Assembly (NCBI RefSeq): GCF_019649055.1 | Contig: NW_026570273.1 | Coordinates: forward strand, 806,001 to 870,000 | Reading direction: 5' to 3' | Origin: Paramacrobiotus metropolitanus | Lineage: Eukaryota > Tardigrada > Eutardigrada > Parachela > Macrobiotidae | DNA length: 64,000 bases | Shown here: one piece after another, positions 24,156-37,101 of the stretch | Position numbering within the stretch: the stretch's first letter is position 1 | Layout of the letters: each line of letters begins with the position of its first letter | Program-made: the position numbers and the translations under genes | The notes under the pieces: model-generated | Databases searched by the model: none | Told to the model about the DNA's origin: nothing | Seen by the model: the letters and a program-made list of their open reading frames with translations, nothing else

Positions 24156-24163
24156 CCTGTGAG

Positions 24164-25090
24164 CGCAAACATGGTAAAATTCTGCAAAACTGTGGTACGG
24201 AATTACAACTTTCACTCCGATTTCGGTTAGCGCAGGAAAGAGAACAAAAGGAAAAAGGTGAACGCGGATGCTCAGGCAAATGAATGATGAAATGAAAATT
24301 ATTGGTAACAGGGGTCGGCCAAGTCTTTGCCGCCCGTTTTCCTTTGCCGTTTTAGTTTACCTTGTCAAGTTTACCATTGCTTTTTGCCTATACAATACCG
24401 CCGTAAATCTTTCGCCGTTTTAATTTACCGCTCCAAAATACCTTTTTAATTGCCTTTGATTTTGACCTTCTGCATACTACAATATCGTCAAACACTTTAC
24501 CTTATCTGGACTTTGTTGGCGCTTCTGTTGTATATTTGAGTCAACATTCGTGTTGGAAAGTCTACTGATCCGTTATAACTTTTACGTGTCCGTATAAGCC
24601 ATTTTCACAATTATTACTGTTAACAAAGCACAGCTTCGCAGGAATAATCAGGATAAAAAATTCTATTGCCCATCACAGCGGAACAGCGGTCCGGTTCGGT
24701 TCAGCACTTTACGGTTCAGCACATTGATCCCCCAACACACGATAATAAATTAGCAAACATATAGCGCGCCACATGGGGCGTCAGGTTATCCGGTGGCTGA
24801 TCCAGTCATCCTGCAAATTTACATGCCTGCAACCCAATGATAAATAATCAACACCGAAGCTTAGAAGCTTTTTAATATACTGTAATCGTAAAAATTTCGT
24901 ACACTGAGACATTAGGTTAAAACAGGTTATTTAGTTGCAAAATAATAAATTTGCTGAGTTGGGCTTTTCCGGCAAAAAAACCGCTAGGTGCAGAGGTTCA
25001 AGAGTGGAACACTGGAATACAGTACACTAGCGCATTAATCACACGACAACAGAACTACCAGCACTGGATCCACATGCTATCACAGCAGTT
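24164..25090. other. Upstream region of E2
   Basis: No supported gene. At about 24164-24290 the sequence resembles the far-upstream DNA of E4 near 57490-57620 (gagcgcaaa ... gcggatgctca). A loose repeat of GCCGTTTTAATTTACCG-like words lies at about 24340-24430. Confidence 0.35.
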
Positions 25091-25092
25091 CC

Positions 25093-25130
25093 ATTATCGA
25101 TCCATAGTCCATACAATCTTTGAACAGCAT
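25093..25130 (+). promoter_or_regulatory. Family E upstream motif, E2
   Basis: TTATCGATCCATAGTCC, then TTGAACAGCATC, 162 bp before the E2 ATG at 25255. Confidence 0.55.
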
Positions 25131-25254
25131 CACATGCATGATGCGGCAGCCTACTCTGGCTCGCACTGGAATCCGAGACTAGATCGGCAGACCGCCATTA
25201 TCTCAGTTGACTCAGCATAAGGCATTTTTGCCCGTGAAAATTTTTTCTCAAATA

Positions 25255-28200
25255 ATGCGTTCAAGCATGCTGCAGAACATGCTAGATAAGCTCTACGACT
25301 ACGAAACATATGTTAAATTCACGGCTGACGTCGTGCGAGATGGTGTCATTCAGCGGGGATATGTTACGGATATTGCTAACGATGGACTCATTATCGACTT
25401 CCATCATGATGGCCCAACGTCAACGGAATTGGTCGAATTCTCCTGTATCCGCATACTGCCAGCCCAAAGGTTTGCATCCTACCGTTACCTTAGACCACTC
25501 GAAGGCAACGCCAAGGTGGAAGTGCTAGTTCGAGACGTATTGTAAGTGGCCGGAATAATAATCACCAGGCAGTGGCAGGCACTGTAATTATGATTCTCCG
25601 TAAGAATGTCTAATAGGGTTCGTAATTTCCACTGGTAGGGATCAACCTCTGACATGGAGAAATGCCACTTTCGTGGCACTGGTACCTGACTATGGCGACA
25701 GTGAACCTGAAGATGAAGGTGACCAATTTGCCCTGATTCGACTGAAATCCAGGAATCCATTCTCTTGGCCGTTGTCACTCATAAGTTCAGATTAACTGTA
25801 GCCAGCGATATACGAATCCGCCAGAAACGATTCTGGCAAGTAGTCACACCGGAAACGTTCTACAAAGTGACCGTGCCGTACACATTATGCCAGAAAACCG
25901 ATTGTCCCTTTCCACAATCTCCCCTTCTGTATTATTTGAAACAACTGGACGTTTGTATGAAGTTGATCTGGCTGCAAATGACAGACACGCTTATTGTATC
26001 TGCTGATGATGTGAATGTGACCGTGGTATGCCGCAGGAGAACTAAACGGGGCCGAATGCCAAGACTACCCAGGAAATTCCATCGACTAGTTTTTCACCTA
26101 CACGACCACTTCGTCAAGAGATACATTAGACAAGGTATGGCTGGATGTTCAGCTCTTCTTTGCAGAAAACGAAGCATTTGTGCAAACAGATGCACCACGA
26201 AGTAGCCAAAGCGCTCGTTAACACCAGACAAACTTGAGAGTCAATCAATCACCTTGCATTAACAACTCCGGTTTATTATATAATATATATAGCGCGTTTA
26301 ATGTAAAATAATCCAGTATTACCAGCATACGGTTATCCATCTAGCATAAGGTTATCCACTTTAACTAACCAAGACAGCCGTAATTTTCGTACAAAAGTTC
26401 TGATACATATATGTACGACTTACTGTTAGCCTCACACAGACTTTTTCTCTGCAAATAGGAGGTACCATTCGTATGGAGACATGGTTCACAAAAACAATCC
26501 AAACGCTACGGTTCTTTCCCAAATGGTTGGCTTCGAAATCAAACTTCGCCGGTACGTCAGGTGAACATTAAAGAAATGGTTTCTTTGCAGTAATTGTCTG
26601 CATGTGGAACGGGAAAATGCAGGAATGTTTTCGATATAAGAATAATATTGTCAAACTGGGATAGGCAAACGTTCACTAAATCTTTCTGTAAAGCTATTTT
26701 GTAAAAAGTGCAGTTCGACAAAGAAGGAAGCATACTGTTGGAGAGCTAACGGCTGTCGAAATCTTGTCCTGCACGATAGGACATATCGTACCTATCGGAT
26801 AGGTACTGCAGGTGGTGGTAGTAATAAGCACTACTAGTGATCATCGAAAGGACAGAAAAACAAGTAACACTACAGCAATACAATTACTGTACATTTGGAC
26901 TCAGTGGGTTATTTGCAGGTAACCTGGTTTCTAAAGGTACCTCTCAGGATTACGAGGAAGTTCAAACATTACAGACTCTTTCGGATATAATACTGAGTGA
27001 GGCATTACAAAGTATGGACAAGATAGCACAGAGGGAGCTAAAACGGTAAGTGCAACGTCATCGGTCATTGCTTGCTTGATTCGAGCATCGAAAGAATCAC
27101 GAGTTGTGGCCTTTTGAGACACCTAGGCCATCAGTATGAACATGCGGCTGCTTCTTTTAAGATCAGTTGACACGTATTAGGTTATTATGCGTTAATAACC
27201 GGGAAACCGGTTGATAAATAGACCGCCCGCTAGCCACTCTGTGCCGTTCCGCCGGCAAAATTTTTCAGTGTTAATAAAAACACCAACCGTAATTTTGCGC
27301 ACACAGCACATATATCGAAACTGTATAACATGCTGCAAGCGGACCCTAAATATTATCTCGAAGGATTTTGCCAATGTGTATACCTACTGTAGCAGACCGT
27401 TTTGTCACTTTTGTGCACTGCATAGCTTGTGGACCGCCGGATGGTTTTACAGGTTGTTTCCTACAAATTAATGCAAAGATTTGCACATTGCAGTGTCTGT
27501 CGAAGATGGTATAGGCTTCAATCAAGCGCCACGACAGAGAAGTGTGTAATTCTGGAAGCTCCGGACCGCTTACACAATCGCGCGGCATATTTGGCGAAAG
27601 CACTGCTAAAGCATACTGATGTATCGACACGAAGTCTGCTACTAATGCAGTTTTCCTGCAGCCACAGCTCCACGGCCATGCGCTTATTAGAAGCAATGCA
27701 ATTGCAGTTACGGTTTTACGTGTCTTACCGCAGTACAGATACAGTACATTGGCGCAGCCAACTCTACAACCTTGAGGATGAGCTGTGGTGGTATCCAGCA
27801 GTCAACAATCTCCACGTTTGTTGCTGCATGAAATCGAAAAGCGGTGAACGATTTACGTTAGGTACAAAAAGGGAATATAGGGGGAATTCAACTGCTAGGC
27901 CAGCACTCCCTGTACTTGTTGCCGTCACCCGCCTGGAGTGTGACGTTACGGCAGTACATACGGTTGAATCAGGCGCGGTAACATGGGCACCATGTCTAGC
28001 CACAACGTAAAACTCCAGCCGGCTGACGGCAGCAAGTACAGGGAGCGCTGCCGTCAGCAGTTGAATTCCCCCTATATATTTACAAATGTACGGATCACTC
28101 TATATGCCATTAGCGCCCATATACTTCTTCCATTGACGCTAAGCTGCTACCGCAGAAATCATCATGGCAGCGCCGGAAGATATAAAATGCCTGCTAGAAC

Positions 28201-28586
28201 TTCTCGGCGGTGGCTGGACGTACTGCTGCACGACCAAGACCATGAAGGACTCAGTCACGGGAATGTCACGTGTGCTGGATACATTAAATTTCCGTTGTTT
28301 TGAGCACGGCAAGTTATCAGATGCGATGGACTGCCCGCACCATTGGCAATGGAAAGATGGAGAACGATTGAAGAATGATCTGCAACGTTGGCCTATAAGT
28401 TCTACGGCATTGGGTGCCTTAACGAGAGGATTTGAGGATTACTGTCCAGCGAGCATGGAGACTTCAAGCTGTGAGCCAACGGGATTTCGTCCAGACATTT
28501 TGAAGGTGTTTATCCGAAAGCCCTGTTTGGTGGGAGAAGAACACTTCAATTCGTGCGGCGTTCAGAGCTGGTTTCGATTTATTTGA
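25255..28586 (+). pseudogene. Family E F-box gene, copy E2, single-base frameshift in exon 2
   Basis: All six exons are recognisable: 25255-25541, 25639-26134, 26459-26551, 26919-27045, 27494-27861 and 28156-28586, with canonical splice sites. Exon 2 is 496 nt, one base short of the length its phases require. The loss is at about 25764, where the family has TTCTCTTTGGCC and E2 has TTCTCTTGGCC, so the frame stops about 10 codons later. Downstream, the frame is intact with DIRIRQKRFW, FFPKWLA, F-box halves SEALQSMDKIAQRELKR and VCRRWYRLQSS, and the CGVQSWFRF end. The segment after the deletion (HKFRLT for NLWPPF) is also diverged, which favours real decay over a sequencing error. Intron 5 contains a small MITE (27878-28074). 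Confidence 0.75.
27878..28074. mobile_element. Small foldback MITE inside E2 intron 5
   Basis: The ends are TAGGGGGAATTCAACTGCT and its complement, extending inward with CTCCCTGTACTTG and TGACGGC words to arms of about 50 bp. TA dinucleotides flank both ends, consistent with a TA-targeting Tc1/mariner-like MITE. The other E copies lack it. Confidence 0.65.
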
Positions 28587-30085
28587 TTTTTTAACTACAT
28601 ATGTACTTTTCTCGTAACTCTCATTAATTACTATAATTTTCCCGTTACCAACTTTTTGAAGTGCTTGATCGGTCTGCGTCGACTTTTATTGTAATTCATT
28701 CTAACTCTTTGAGTTAATGGTGGTATGCTTATATGAATTACTTGCTAAAACCAAATTTGTCTAAGGCTTCGTTGTCAGCTCGTCCTGCTATAAATAGTTT
28801 CATCCGAATACAGAAACAGATAGACATGCAGCAAATTAAATTTCCACGGCGCGTAGCTTCTAATTTTTCTATTTGGATATATTGAAACATTACTGATGCA
28901 GGCTGAATAAATCAATGACGCAGTCACGATAAAATTATCGATAAGATTGGAAAGGGAATTAATTTTTACGTATAACATGCTCGTAAGATCTTGGTATCCA
29001 GTAAGAATTTTAGCGATGAGTACTTTTGTGAGCGCTTTCGTCACTGATTTCTTTACAACGCAACTGCAAAGGAACGGTTCAAGGTTTTTTAAAAATTTCA
29101 AGTACTCGATAAATTCTGTTTAATCGGATAAAGGAAAAGTTGGAAGAAAATCGGAATATGGAATCAAATACTTAAAGCGTTCCACTTAAACGACCATTGA
29201 CGTATTATACAGCGCTCCACTTAAACGACCATACGAGTAGCCAAGGCACCTGCAGTTGGTGCTTGTTCATGTGCAGTACAAAGTTGATTTTTGTGATTGC
29301 CCTGGACTGTTAAACATGATCGCGAAATCTGCGGATGACCTCGCGGGTGATTAAGGAGACCAGGCCGATAATTCTGATGGTGTGCCGACTGTCACCGTTG
29401 TAGAATGACAGCTACAGAATTCCCCTCGTTTTCGCTACGCACAAACCGCTTTATGGAATGAACGTTATGCACGACTAAAAAGGACGATGTGGGACTAAAA
29501 AAGTGGAAGTCCACCAATTGTTCAAGGTTTAAAAACACTATTAACAAAAAGTTGTGGAACAAGAGTGTCCATAAAGCGCTTAAATAGCCAGCACTGGAAC
29601 TGAACAGAGCAGAGCTTGACTCAGAGGGAATGAAGCATATTCTTTTTCATTAATACAGCGTATTCGTGCATTGTATTGAGTAAAATTGTCCTACAACCAG
29701 TAGCAGTAGCAATAAACAGCAACGGCAATCAACAGCAATAAAAATAAAAGTTGGGTGCCCGAGAATGCCTTTACATGGCTGCGTATTCCTTGAATATTCA
29801 TTTTGCTTAATATTCAGATACCGTACTTCAAATAAAATACGCCCAGTTCCAAAGAAACCCGCTTTAGATTTAGTCCGCTTACCTTTGAGCGTAAACGTGT
29901 GAAAATAATTTCCTTGTTAGCAAAAATTTCAAAATACAATCATACTGTGCAACTACTGAAATACAATCATACAGTCTTGATGATGCAGACAGCATGTTCA
30001 GCAGATCGCTAGTCGTGTACACCGGTCCTTCCAGCACGTGACAGCAGAAAGTGCGCAATGCAGGTACTGTACTGCATGCCTTTAA
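28587..30085. other. Intergenic between E2 and E3
   Basis: No supported gene. The words CACTTAAACGACCAT occur twice at about 29187 and 29219. A minus-strand open frame at 28775-29101 has no motifs and AT-rich codons and was not called. Confidence 0.35.
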
Positions 30086-30086
30086 A

Positions 30087-30120
30087 ATATCGATCTAAAG
30101 AACCCTTACTGCGCAGCACC
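30087..30120 (+). promoter_or_regulatory. Family E upstream motif, E3
   Basis: A TATCGATCTAAAGAACCC stretch, then GCGCAGCACC, about 150 bp before the E3 ATG at 30237. Confidence 0.55.
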
Positions 30121-30236
30121 GCGTGCAATAGCCCGCTCTTGCTCGCATAAAAATCCAGCTAAATTGGCAGACGATCATAATTTTTGTGTGTAGAGTGTTT
30201 ACAGTTAACACGTGAGAAAAACAGTTTCATCGCATA

Positions 30237-33156
30237 ATGCTGAAGAATTCGCTTAAGTGGTACCACTCGGAGTCTCGTTCATATGATAAATTTACAGTAG
30301 ATGTAGTGCGAGATGACGTGATACAGCGGGGATTGGTCACGGATACTGCCGACGATGGACTCATCATATACTTTGAGCATGATGGCTCGTCATCCACAGA
30401 ACTGGTGGAAATTTCCAGTATCCGCGCATTGCCGACAAAAGAAATGGCCGCCTACCGTTACCTTAAGCTGTTCCAAGTGAATTCCGAGGTGGAGGTTCTG
30501 GTCCGTGGCTCAGTGTAAGTGAATAGGATTTTGTTGTTATATAACATGTGTGGGTACACTGAAATTGTCATCCTGAGTACGAATAATTACACCATATTTG
30601 CTGTATTTTTCACTAGAGACCAGCCTCTGACCTGGAGAAAAGCTACTTTCGTGGCAATGGTGCCTGAATATGGTACCAAGCGAGGTGAACAAGAGGGTGA
30701 ACGATATTTTTTGGTCCGACTGCAAACCAAAAATCCTTTCTCTTTGGCCGCTGTTGCTAATGTGTGGCCGCCAATCGTTGCCAGCGATGTACGAATTCGC
30801 CAAGAGCGACTCTGGCAGACAGCTACAACAAAGACATTCTTCAAGGTGATCGTACCGTATGCACCATGCCGCAAAACCGACTGTCCGTTTCCACAGTCAC
30901 CTCTTCTGTATTATATAAAGGAGCTGGGCGATTGTATGAAGTTGGCCTGGTTGAATACGACGGGCACTCTTATTGTGTCGACAGACGATGCCAGTATCAT
31001 CGTCCTTTGCCGCAAGAAATCTAAACGACTACGTCTCAGATTCCATCGACTGGTTTTTCACTTTTACCACGAGATTATGGAGCGATATTTTAGAAAAGGT
31101 TTGGCTTGCAGTCTAGTACGTCTGTACAGACAGTTTAGCACGGTTTCCCACGGCAATCATGATTTTCGGAAAGCTAGGTCTGGGGATTGGACCACTGGAT
31201 TTGGATGAGTAACCTTAAAGATTTTGTTTTTAAAACAGGGCATGCCCCAGATGCCAGTCGCACGGAAAAATGGTTCACAAAAACGATCGACAAACTACTG
31301 TTCTTTCCCAAATGGTTGGCTCCAAAATCAAACGTCGCCGGTACGTGAAAATAACGTTAAGAAAACTTTATTCTTCGCAATCAGTTTTAGCCTTAAATCA
31401 ACATACAGATACGTATGTTCTCGATGGCGAGTAAGAGTTACCGAGTAAGTAATTCTTTTGGACATTGGAAAATTAGAAAAAAGAGTATTGTAGCCGTTTT
31501 TAGGTAATTTTATTTCAGACGTTTTCTCCGTTTCTGTTCGTGCGCGAAATTGGAGACAGATAAAACCAGAAATGTAATGGCGAATGTATATTACAGTATG
31601 TTAAGCAGTTAAGATAGTGGTAGTGCTCACCAAAATAATAGCAACCCACGTAAGACTGCTGCATTGGTCATTACAAATTTACTATCACAGCATGCAGGTA
31701 ATTTGCAGGAGCCAGGATTATTAAAGGCACGGCTCGAGATCAGGAGGCTCTTCCAGCATTACAGGCTCTTCCGGATATATTGCTACGGGAGACCTTTCAA
31801 AGTATGGACGGGATAGCACAGAGGGATTTGAAACGGTAGGTGTAAAATCTTTGGTTTTTGCCGCGCTTGATTCGACCGTCCTAAAATTCAAATGTTGCAA
31901 CTTGCAACGCTCCGAGGCACTTCGAATTCATTCCAGTACTGGGATTCTGGAATCTACATTAGTAATCTGGATAATAGAATCCAGTACCCTTTTTGCGACA
32001 GCTTGTTTGTAAATTTAGATTCAGCCGTATGCATAAGGTTTGGGCTAATGGTGTTACAGACACTAGAGTATACTTTTCACTACTGTCCACAGAAAAAATG
32101 GACGAAGTACAATGCACTGGAGTCTTTTGACTTGTACTACAGTCCGCTATTGATACTATGCAAAAACAGCTGACTTTCGGTAATACACTGCAGATAAGAA
32201 TAAGTGTCTAAAATCTTGGTTTTTCAGCTACTGATTTCTAGCGAAGATTTCGCACTTTGTAGTGTCTGTTGGAGATGGTGCAGACTTCAGTCCAGTGTCA
32301 CGACAGAGAAATATGTGATGTTGGAAGCTCCGGACTACCAACACGTTCAGCCGGTACACCTGGCGAATGCAATGCTGCAGTACATCCCCAAATCGACACG
32401 AAATCTGCTACTAATACAGTACACTCCCAGCCACGGGTTAACGGCCATGCGGTTAATCAAAGAAATGCAGTTGCAGTTAAGGCTTTATGCGTCCTACCGC
32501 ACTTCCGTGCACTATCCCCGCGCAATTCACGACCTTGAGTACGAGCTGGAGTTGTATCCCACAGTCAATAATTTCCACATTTTCTGTACGATGAAATCGA
32601 AAAAGGCCGAACGAATTACTTTAGGTACAGTAAGACCATTTACTCCCAAATTTAGTAATACTGTACACCATAAGCACCCACGTACGAGTATTTCTGTTCT
32701 GTCGTTGATGTTACCCTAGAAATAATCATAGCAGCGCCGGACGAAATAAAATCGCTGCTGAACGTTCTGGGTGCAGGCGGCTGGACGTACTGCTGCACGA
32801 CAGAAACGATGAAAGGCACCGTTACGGGAATTTCACAGGTGCTCGATGCACTCAATCTCCGCTGTTCACAACACGGCAAGCTAACTGTTGCCGTTGACTG
32901 TCCGCACCGTACGTCATGGGAAGCGGGAGAACGGCTGAAAGAAGATCTGCAAGCTTGGCCTATAAGTTCAGCAGCGTTTGACGTCTTAACGAGGGGATTT
33001 GAGGATTACTGTCCACCGAGCACGCCGACGACTTCATATTGTGAGTTTACGGGATTCCGTCCAGAAGTTTTGAAAGTGCTGATCCGGAAGCCCTGCATGA
33101 TTGAAGAAGAATACTTTAGTTCATGCGGCGTTCAGAGTTGGCTGCGATTTGCGTGA
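30237..33156 (+). CDS. Family E F-box protein, copy E3
   Basis: Exons: 30237-30514, 30617-31098, 31239-31340, 31709-31835, 32263-32624 and 32720-33156. They total 1788 nt (595 aa) and keep the family phases. The N-terminal Tudor/Agenet-like blocks are VIQRGLVTDTADDGLIIYF and PLTWRKATFVAMVPEYG. Exon 3 has LLFFPKWLAPKS. The F-box is LPDILLRETFQSMDGIAQ, then VCWRWCRLQSS, with Trp and Cys replacing the usual Arg and Tyr of the family. Exon 6 has WTYCCTTETM and ends CGVQSWLRFA. All exons are open with GT-AG sites. The role as an SCF substrate adaptor is inferred from the F-box only. Confidence 0.8.
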
Positions 33157-33570
33157 CTTTCCAACTATTTATGCACTCATCTTCCAGATGCAAATTTATC
33201 TTACTATTTGTGGGTTTAATTGTTTAAAATGCGTTATTATCGTGTACCATCCTTAATTGCAGAATTACGTTTTGGTGGATTGCAGCAAGCGGATTGATTT
33301 GTACATTTCCCCGCCGATGCGCTGCATTCCGGTTGGCTAATTCATATTACTGTAATTCCTGAGTTAATTTAAACAATGAACAACTAGGTGAAAAGTAAAT
33401 TTTGTATGCACATAGACTTAATCAGTTTCTTTGGGATTTGGCTAATTTCGGTGATTTTTGAATTACCGAATACGTTGGTTTTTTAATATTGTTGCTTTAC
33501 ACGCGCAGAGGCGCTGCAAAATTTTGCAATGTTAACTTTGACCGCGCACGAAATGAAGAAAGAAAAAAAT
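33157..33570. other. Intergenic between E3 and C2
   Basis: AT-rich, no supported gene. The family C distal upstream block begins near 33580 (ATTTTGCAGAAACACTTGAG). Confidence 0.35.
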
Positions 33571-33801
33571 TATTATCATAATTTTGCAGAAACACTTGAG
33601 AGCGTAAATTCGTAGAGCTCGCCACTTCATAATTCTTTTCAAAAACATTTTCAAGTGACAGATGCGTAAATGCATGCAAAATTGCGTAGTCACCTAAAAT
33701 TATATTTGAGATCTTTCCTGAAAGCAGTTGCAATCGATTATTTTATCGGACCAAAGTAATATCCATTCCAGCAATATGATTCACAAATTCCACCAAGACG
33801 A

Positions 33802-33895
33802 GCCACTTGAAAATAGTTTTCCCAAAAAAGTCTTGGGCGGCGGCAGCGGCGCTCGGCAGAAGCGCAGTCAGCATTACCGGTAGCAACGGTTAGCA
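33802..33895 (+). promoter_or_regulatory. B/C-family promoter module for C2
   Basis: GCCACTTGAAAATAGTTTTC, CTCGGCAGAAGCGCAGTCAG and CATTACCGGTAGCAACGG occur in order. The core is about 211 bp before the C2 ATG. An aatataaacgag TATA-like word follows near 33940. Confidence 0.7.
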
Positions 33896-34075
33896 TGGCA
33901 GGAAAAGGATAACTGCTTAGAGTCAATACTTCATCGTGTAATATAAACGAGATAATTCTTCCCTTCTGTTTGTGGTTCAGTTTAGTTAACTTACGACCTT
34001 GTGATTTAAATACAGTAGCGACTGCTCTGAGTGTAACTGATTGCTAGCTGTTTTTACCGTTAACCGGTAATTAAA

Positions 34076-35454
34076 ATGGTTCTACGTTTTCTGGTGATTT
34101 TGTGCATCCCTGCGGCGCTGCTGTCAGTGACCTTCACAGCCGCGAAACGCCGTCCCGCAGACGTGCGGCCGGGGATATCTACTGATTTTGTGCTAGTTGT
34201 CACTTCGGGTAGGTGGTGCAATTATTATTTTAAATATCTATGTACCTATTTCAAACCTGACCCGTTTCCTGGGATAATTGCTGCTTGAAAGATTGGTTAA
34301 GTCAACTTCCAACAGTGTTATTGTGAATTTGTGTATATGAAACTGAAAGAAACAATTTACAACTCGGTTAATTCATTGAAAAGTCTAGGTACACCGTAAA
34401 CGATCTGTGGATCATTAATTTCTAGTTAATTTATTCGTCGAATAAATTTTGCAACAATTATTTATCTGAAAAAAAGGTTGCTTCGGCCCGGTTAGGTTAG
34501 TAACACTGTGGCCTGCAAATCTCCATTGGGTTCTACGATACTTGGAGTTAGCTCATATTTTAGCCAAGAGCAAAATTATTACCACATAAACTGGAATTCA
34601 AAATATTATTCCATCATGCAAAGTTGGCTTGAATTAATTAATAATAATATTATATACTCGTCTAAGTTTCAATAAACATAGAGGAAACGTTTTGAAAATA
34701 ACATCAACAGGAAACGACTAAGAAAGACAAAAGTCGAATTTACTCTTTGCGCACGCCGACTTCAGAGGAAGTTTATTTGATCTTTTTTCGATGTTTGATA
34801 ATGTGGTCATTCACCAAGTTCATACTGTGCATGACATAAACTGTTTAAAAAGCGCTTTTCTGCAGCTGATAAGGATCACGTGAAAATCCTCTACGAGAGG
34901 AAGGGATTCCGGTTTGCCCACGTGTACAGCTTCAAGTGGAAAAAGGGTGGTATTTTGCCAGACTACTATGGTTTCATATTCCAGTGCATTCAGTGCAAGG
35001 AGAGCAAAATTAAAAGTCTGGTTAGCACGATGGAGAAAGATGATACCCAGTTAGTATGAACAGATTTGTAACTCTTCTTTAATATTTTATCACGTACGCG
35101 GTACGCTAGTCTAGCTGTAGGAAACTTACTAAACTCAATATCTCAAGAAAATCTTTTTCCAGTCCTTTTCTAAAGGATCCTCCGACGGAAGCCTATTTTA
35201 TTCCCGGAAAACATTTCGTGGATCTTCCCAATAGTGTGGATCTGCGAGACAAAATCGTTGCTGCGAATGAGCTGTGGTCGTCCAGCGTTAAATATTTGGA
35301 CTGCAAGAAATTCTATACTGATGTATCGGAATGTCCTATTACGAAACTGACAAAGAACGCAACAGAAGTGTTCGGTAACTTTTCGGCATACTCCTTGCCA
35401 AAAAAATCCTCATCCAAAGGAATAAAAAAGATTTCCGAGTTTTTCGAGAAATAG
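34076..35454 (+). CDS. Family C secreted protein, copy C2
   Basis: Exon 1 at 34076-34208 has a signal peptide (MVLRFLVILCIPAALLSVTF) and STDFVLVVTSG with a GTAGG donor. Exon 2 starts at 34866 and carries GFRFAHVYSFKWKKGG and YYGFIFQCIQCKES. It reaches QLV and a TGA stop at 35057-35059. Exon 3 at 35163-35454 carries AYFIPGKHF, KYLDCKKFY and YSLPKKSSSKGIKK. Exon 3 needs two bases from exon 2, but the family donor position reads GT|ATGAAC, without a GT. Either the mature protein stops after exon 2 or an unusual donor is used. The span includes exon 3 because its frame is conserved across five copies. The function is unknown. Confidence 0.66.
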
Positions 35455-36540
35455 GCCGATGACTTATTATCTAGAAAGTGTCCTGGTCCACTCTGTTCCC
35501 TACAAGAACCTAATCTGTAGCTTTCGCTAATCGCTTATCATCAGCTCCTAGCCTCCTGTTATTATTCCTTAATTGTCCGGTAACGAGAAGGTGTGCACGT
35601 CTATACTAACAAACCTGTCCAGCGGCGGTTTTCGTTTAGTGTGTTGGTGCAATCCTGTGCCTTTATAATAGATTCATTTCTCATTTAAAATAATATTGCT
35701 CATGCTCCAGAGTTTGGCCCATGCATGATGTTGTTAAACTGAATTTTAAATTTCGTTAAAAACCTGAAAAATTTGCGCTACTTTGGTTCGGTGTAAAAAC
35801 GATCGTCATGCATATGTGCATAATGTATTTATATGCAAAATTTTGTAATTAGTATCAAAACTAATCTGTGTACGCAATCGTGTTTACGCTAAATTGCATG
35901 CTCGTGGTAATTTTGCCTTGCTTTAATTACAAAAACACCATCGATAAGATCGCATCACTTCCGAGCTTCCAGTTCCGATAACCATCACCACGAACGTTAT
36001 GCCAGTTAGTAGGTACAAGTAGCGTGCCGCGTTTATTTATTTACTTATACAGCATTAAGTACGCTTGTTGTTTTAAAAGAATAGTGCTTGAACAAGGTTT
36101 ATGCAACATGTCCACTGTGCAACAGGACTGTTCGACACAAGTTGTAAACAACTACCGGAATATGTAAGGATCGTTGTGCTAATCATAGCCTTGTGAGCAT
36201 TGACGGCGGCCGGACGTTGCAGAAAAATACCAAGCAAATTCGTTATCTTGATTCCGGTTGCTCATTGACGGAAATGACTGTTACAGCCGTTAGTAAGAGC
36301 GCTCGCATAGTTTCCTACAGTACAAAAAGGTTGATTAAACGGCACGTTGGGGTATATGACATAATTTGACGCTGTGTTGTTCTCCGAGCGACGGGAGATG
36401 TAGTAGATAACAGGCAGTCAGAACTTATTGCTCTATGTACTATATATGAAAATCCTCCACATCATTTAGTCGAACGCAAACGACTCATCAGTATATACGC
36501 TCGGCCGTATTAAGTTAAAAGCCGTATTAAGTTAAAAACG
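35455..36540. other. 3' flank of C2 and upstream region of RING2
   Basis: No supported gene. From about 35900 the sequence is closely paralogous to 43980-44500, with shared words such as ACCAAGCAAATTCGTTATCT and CGACGGGAGATG. This marks the segmental duplication. Confidence 0.5.
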
Positions 36541-36594
36541 TTGCGTGATTATTGTAGAATAATTTCACTAGTGTCGGGAGACGAATTGCAAGCC

Positions 36595-37101
36595 ATGAAC
36601 GCCACAATTGTGGGGAATTTAGAATGTGGGATCTGCCTGGAACTGGCCACCAACGCCATGGAAGCGACGTGCTGTCATAAGATCTTCTGCTCCCAGTGTG
36701 TATCACGCCTTCGCAACGATCGCTGTCCCAGTTGCCGAGACTACGATTTTTACCCGGTGGTTTCGCATCTGGCGCGTCGGCTGATCACCAGTTTTCCTGC
36801 CCAATGCCACTTTTGCCAAGCTGAAGTAATACGAGGGAACTTGGCGGACCATACGAGGATTTGCGACGATCGGGTTATCCCGTGCGCAGCGCCGAATTGT
36901 GATTATACCGGCAATCCGAAAGCATTTATCCAGCATATTGTCGGCTCTCACAGCGACAGCCTCCTGAAGAATGCAGCGGCACTTTTTCTGTGCAGCCCTG
37001 GGGAAGGCGATGACAGAGACAGCATCCGGATATGGAAGGGCACCGACGCGGACCAAGCACGACAGGACGCTTGTGACAAGTTCTACCGTACTTGGCATTA
37101 G
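36595..37101 (+). CDS. RING / TRAF-type zinc-finger protein, short paralog (RING2)
   Basis: A single open exon of 168 aa. The ATG at 36595 aligns with RING1 (MNATIVGNLECGIC against MNGKLAGHLECGIC); the open frame begins further upstream at 36541. The C3HC4 RING is complete, followed by CHFCQAEV...DHTRIC and a complete second finger CAAPNCDYTG...HIVGSH. The protein ends at FYRTWH, exactly where RING1 continues into its YYCG module, and no second exon with that module was found downstream. It therefore keeps the predicted E3 core but has lost the C-terminal Cys module. Probable ubiquitin ligase by family inference. Confidence 0.78.
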   Translation: MNATIVGNLECGICLELATNAMEATCCHKIFCSQCVSRLRNDRCPSCRDYDFYPVVSHLARRLITSFPAQCHFCQAEVIRGNLADHTRICDDRVIPCAAPNCDYTGNPKAFIQHIVGSHSDSLLKNAAALFLCSPGEGDDRDSIRIWKGTDADQARQDACDKFYRTWH

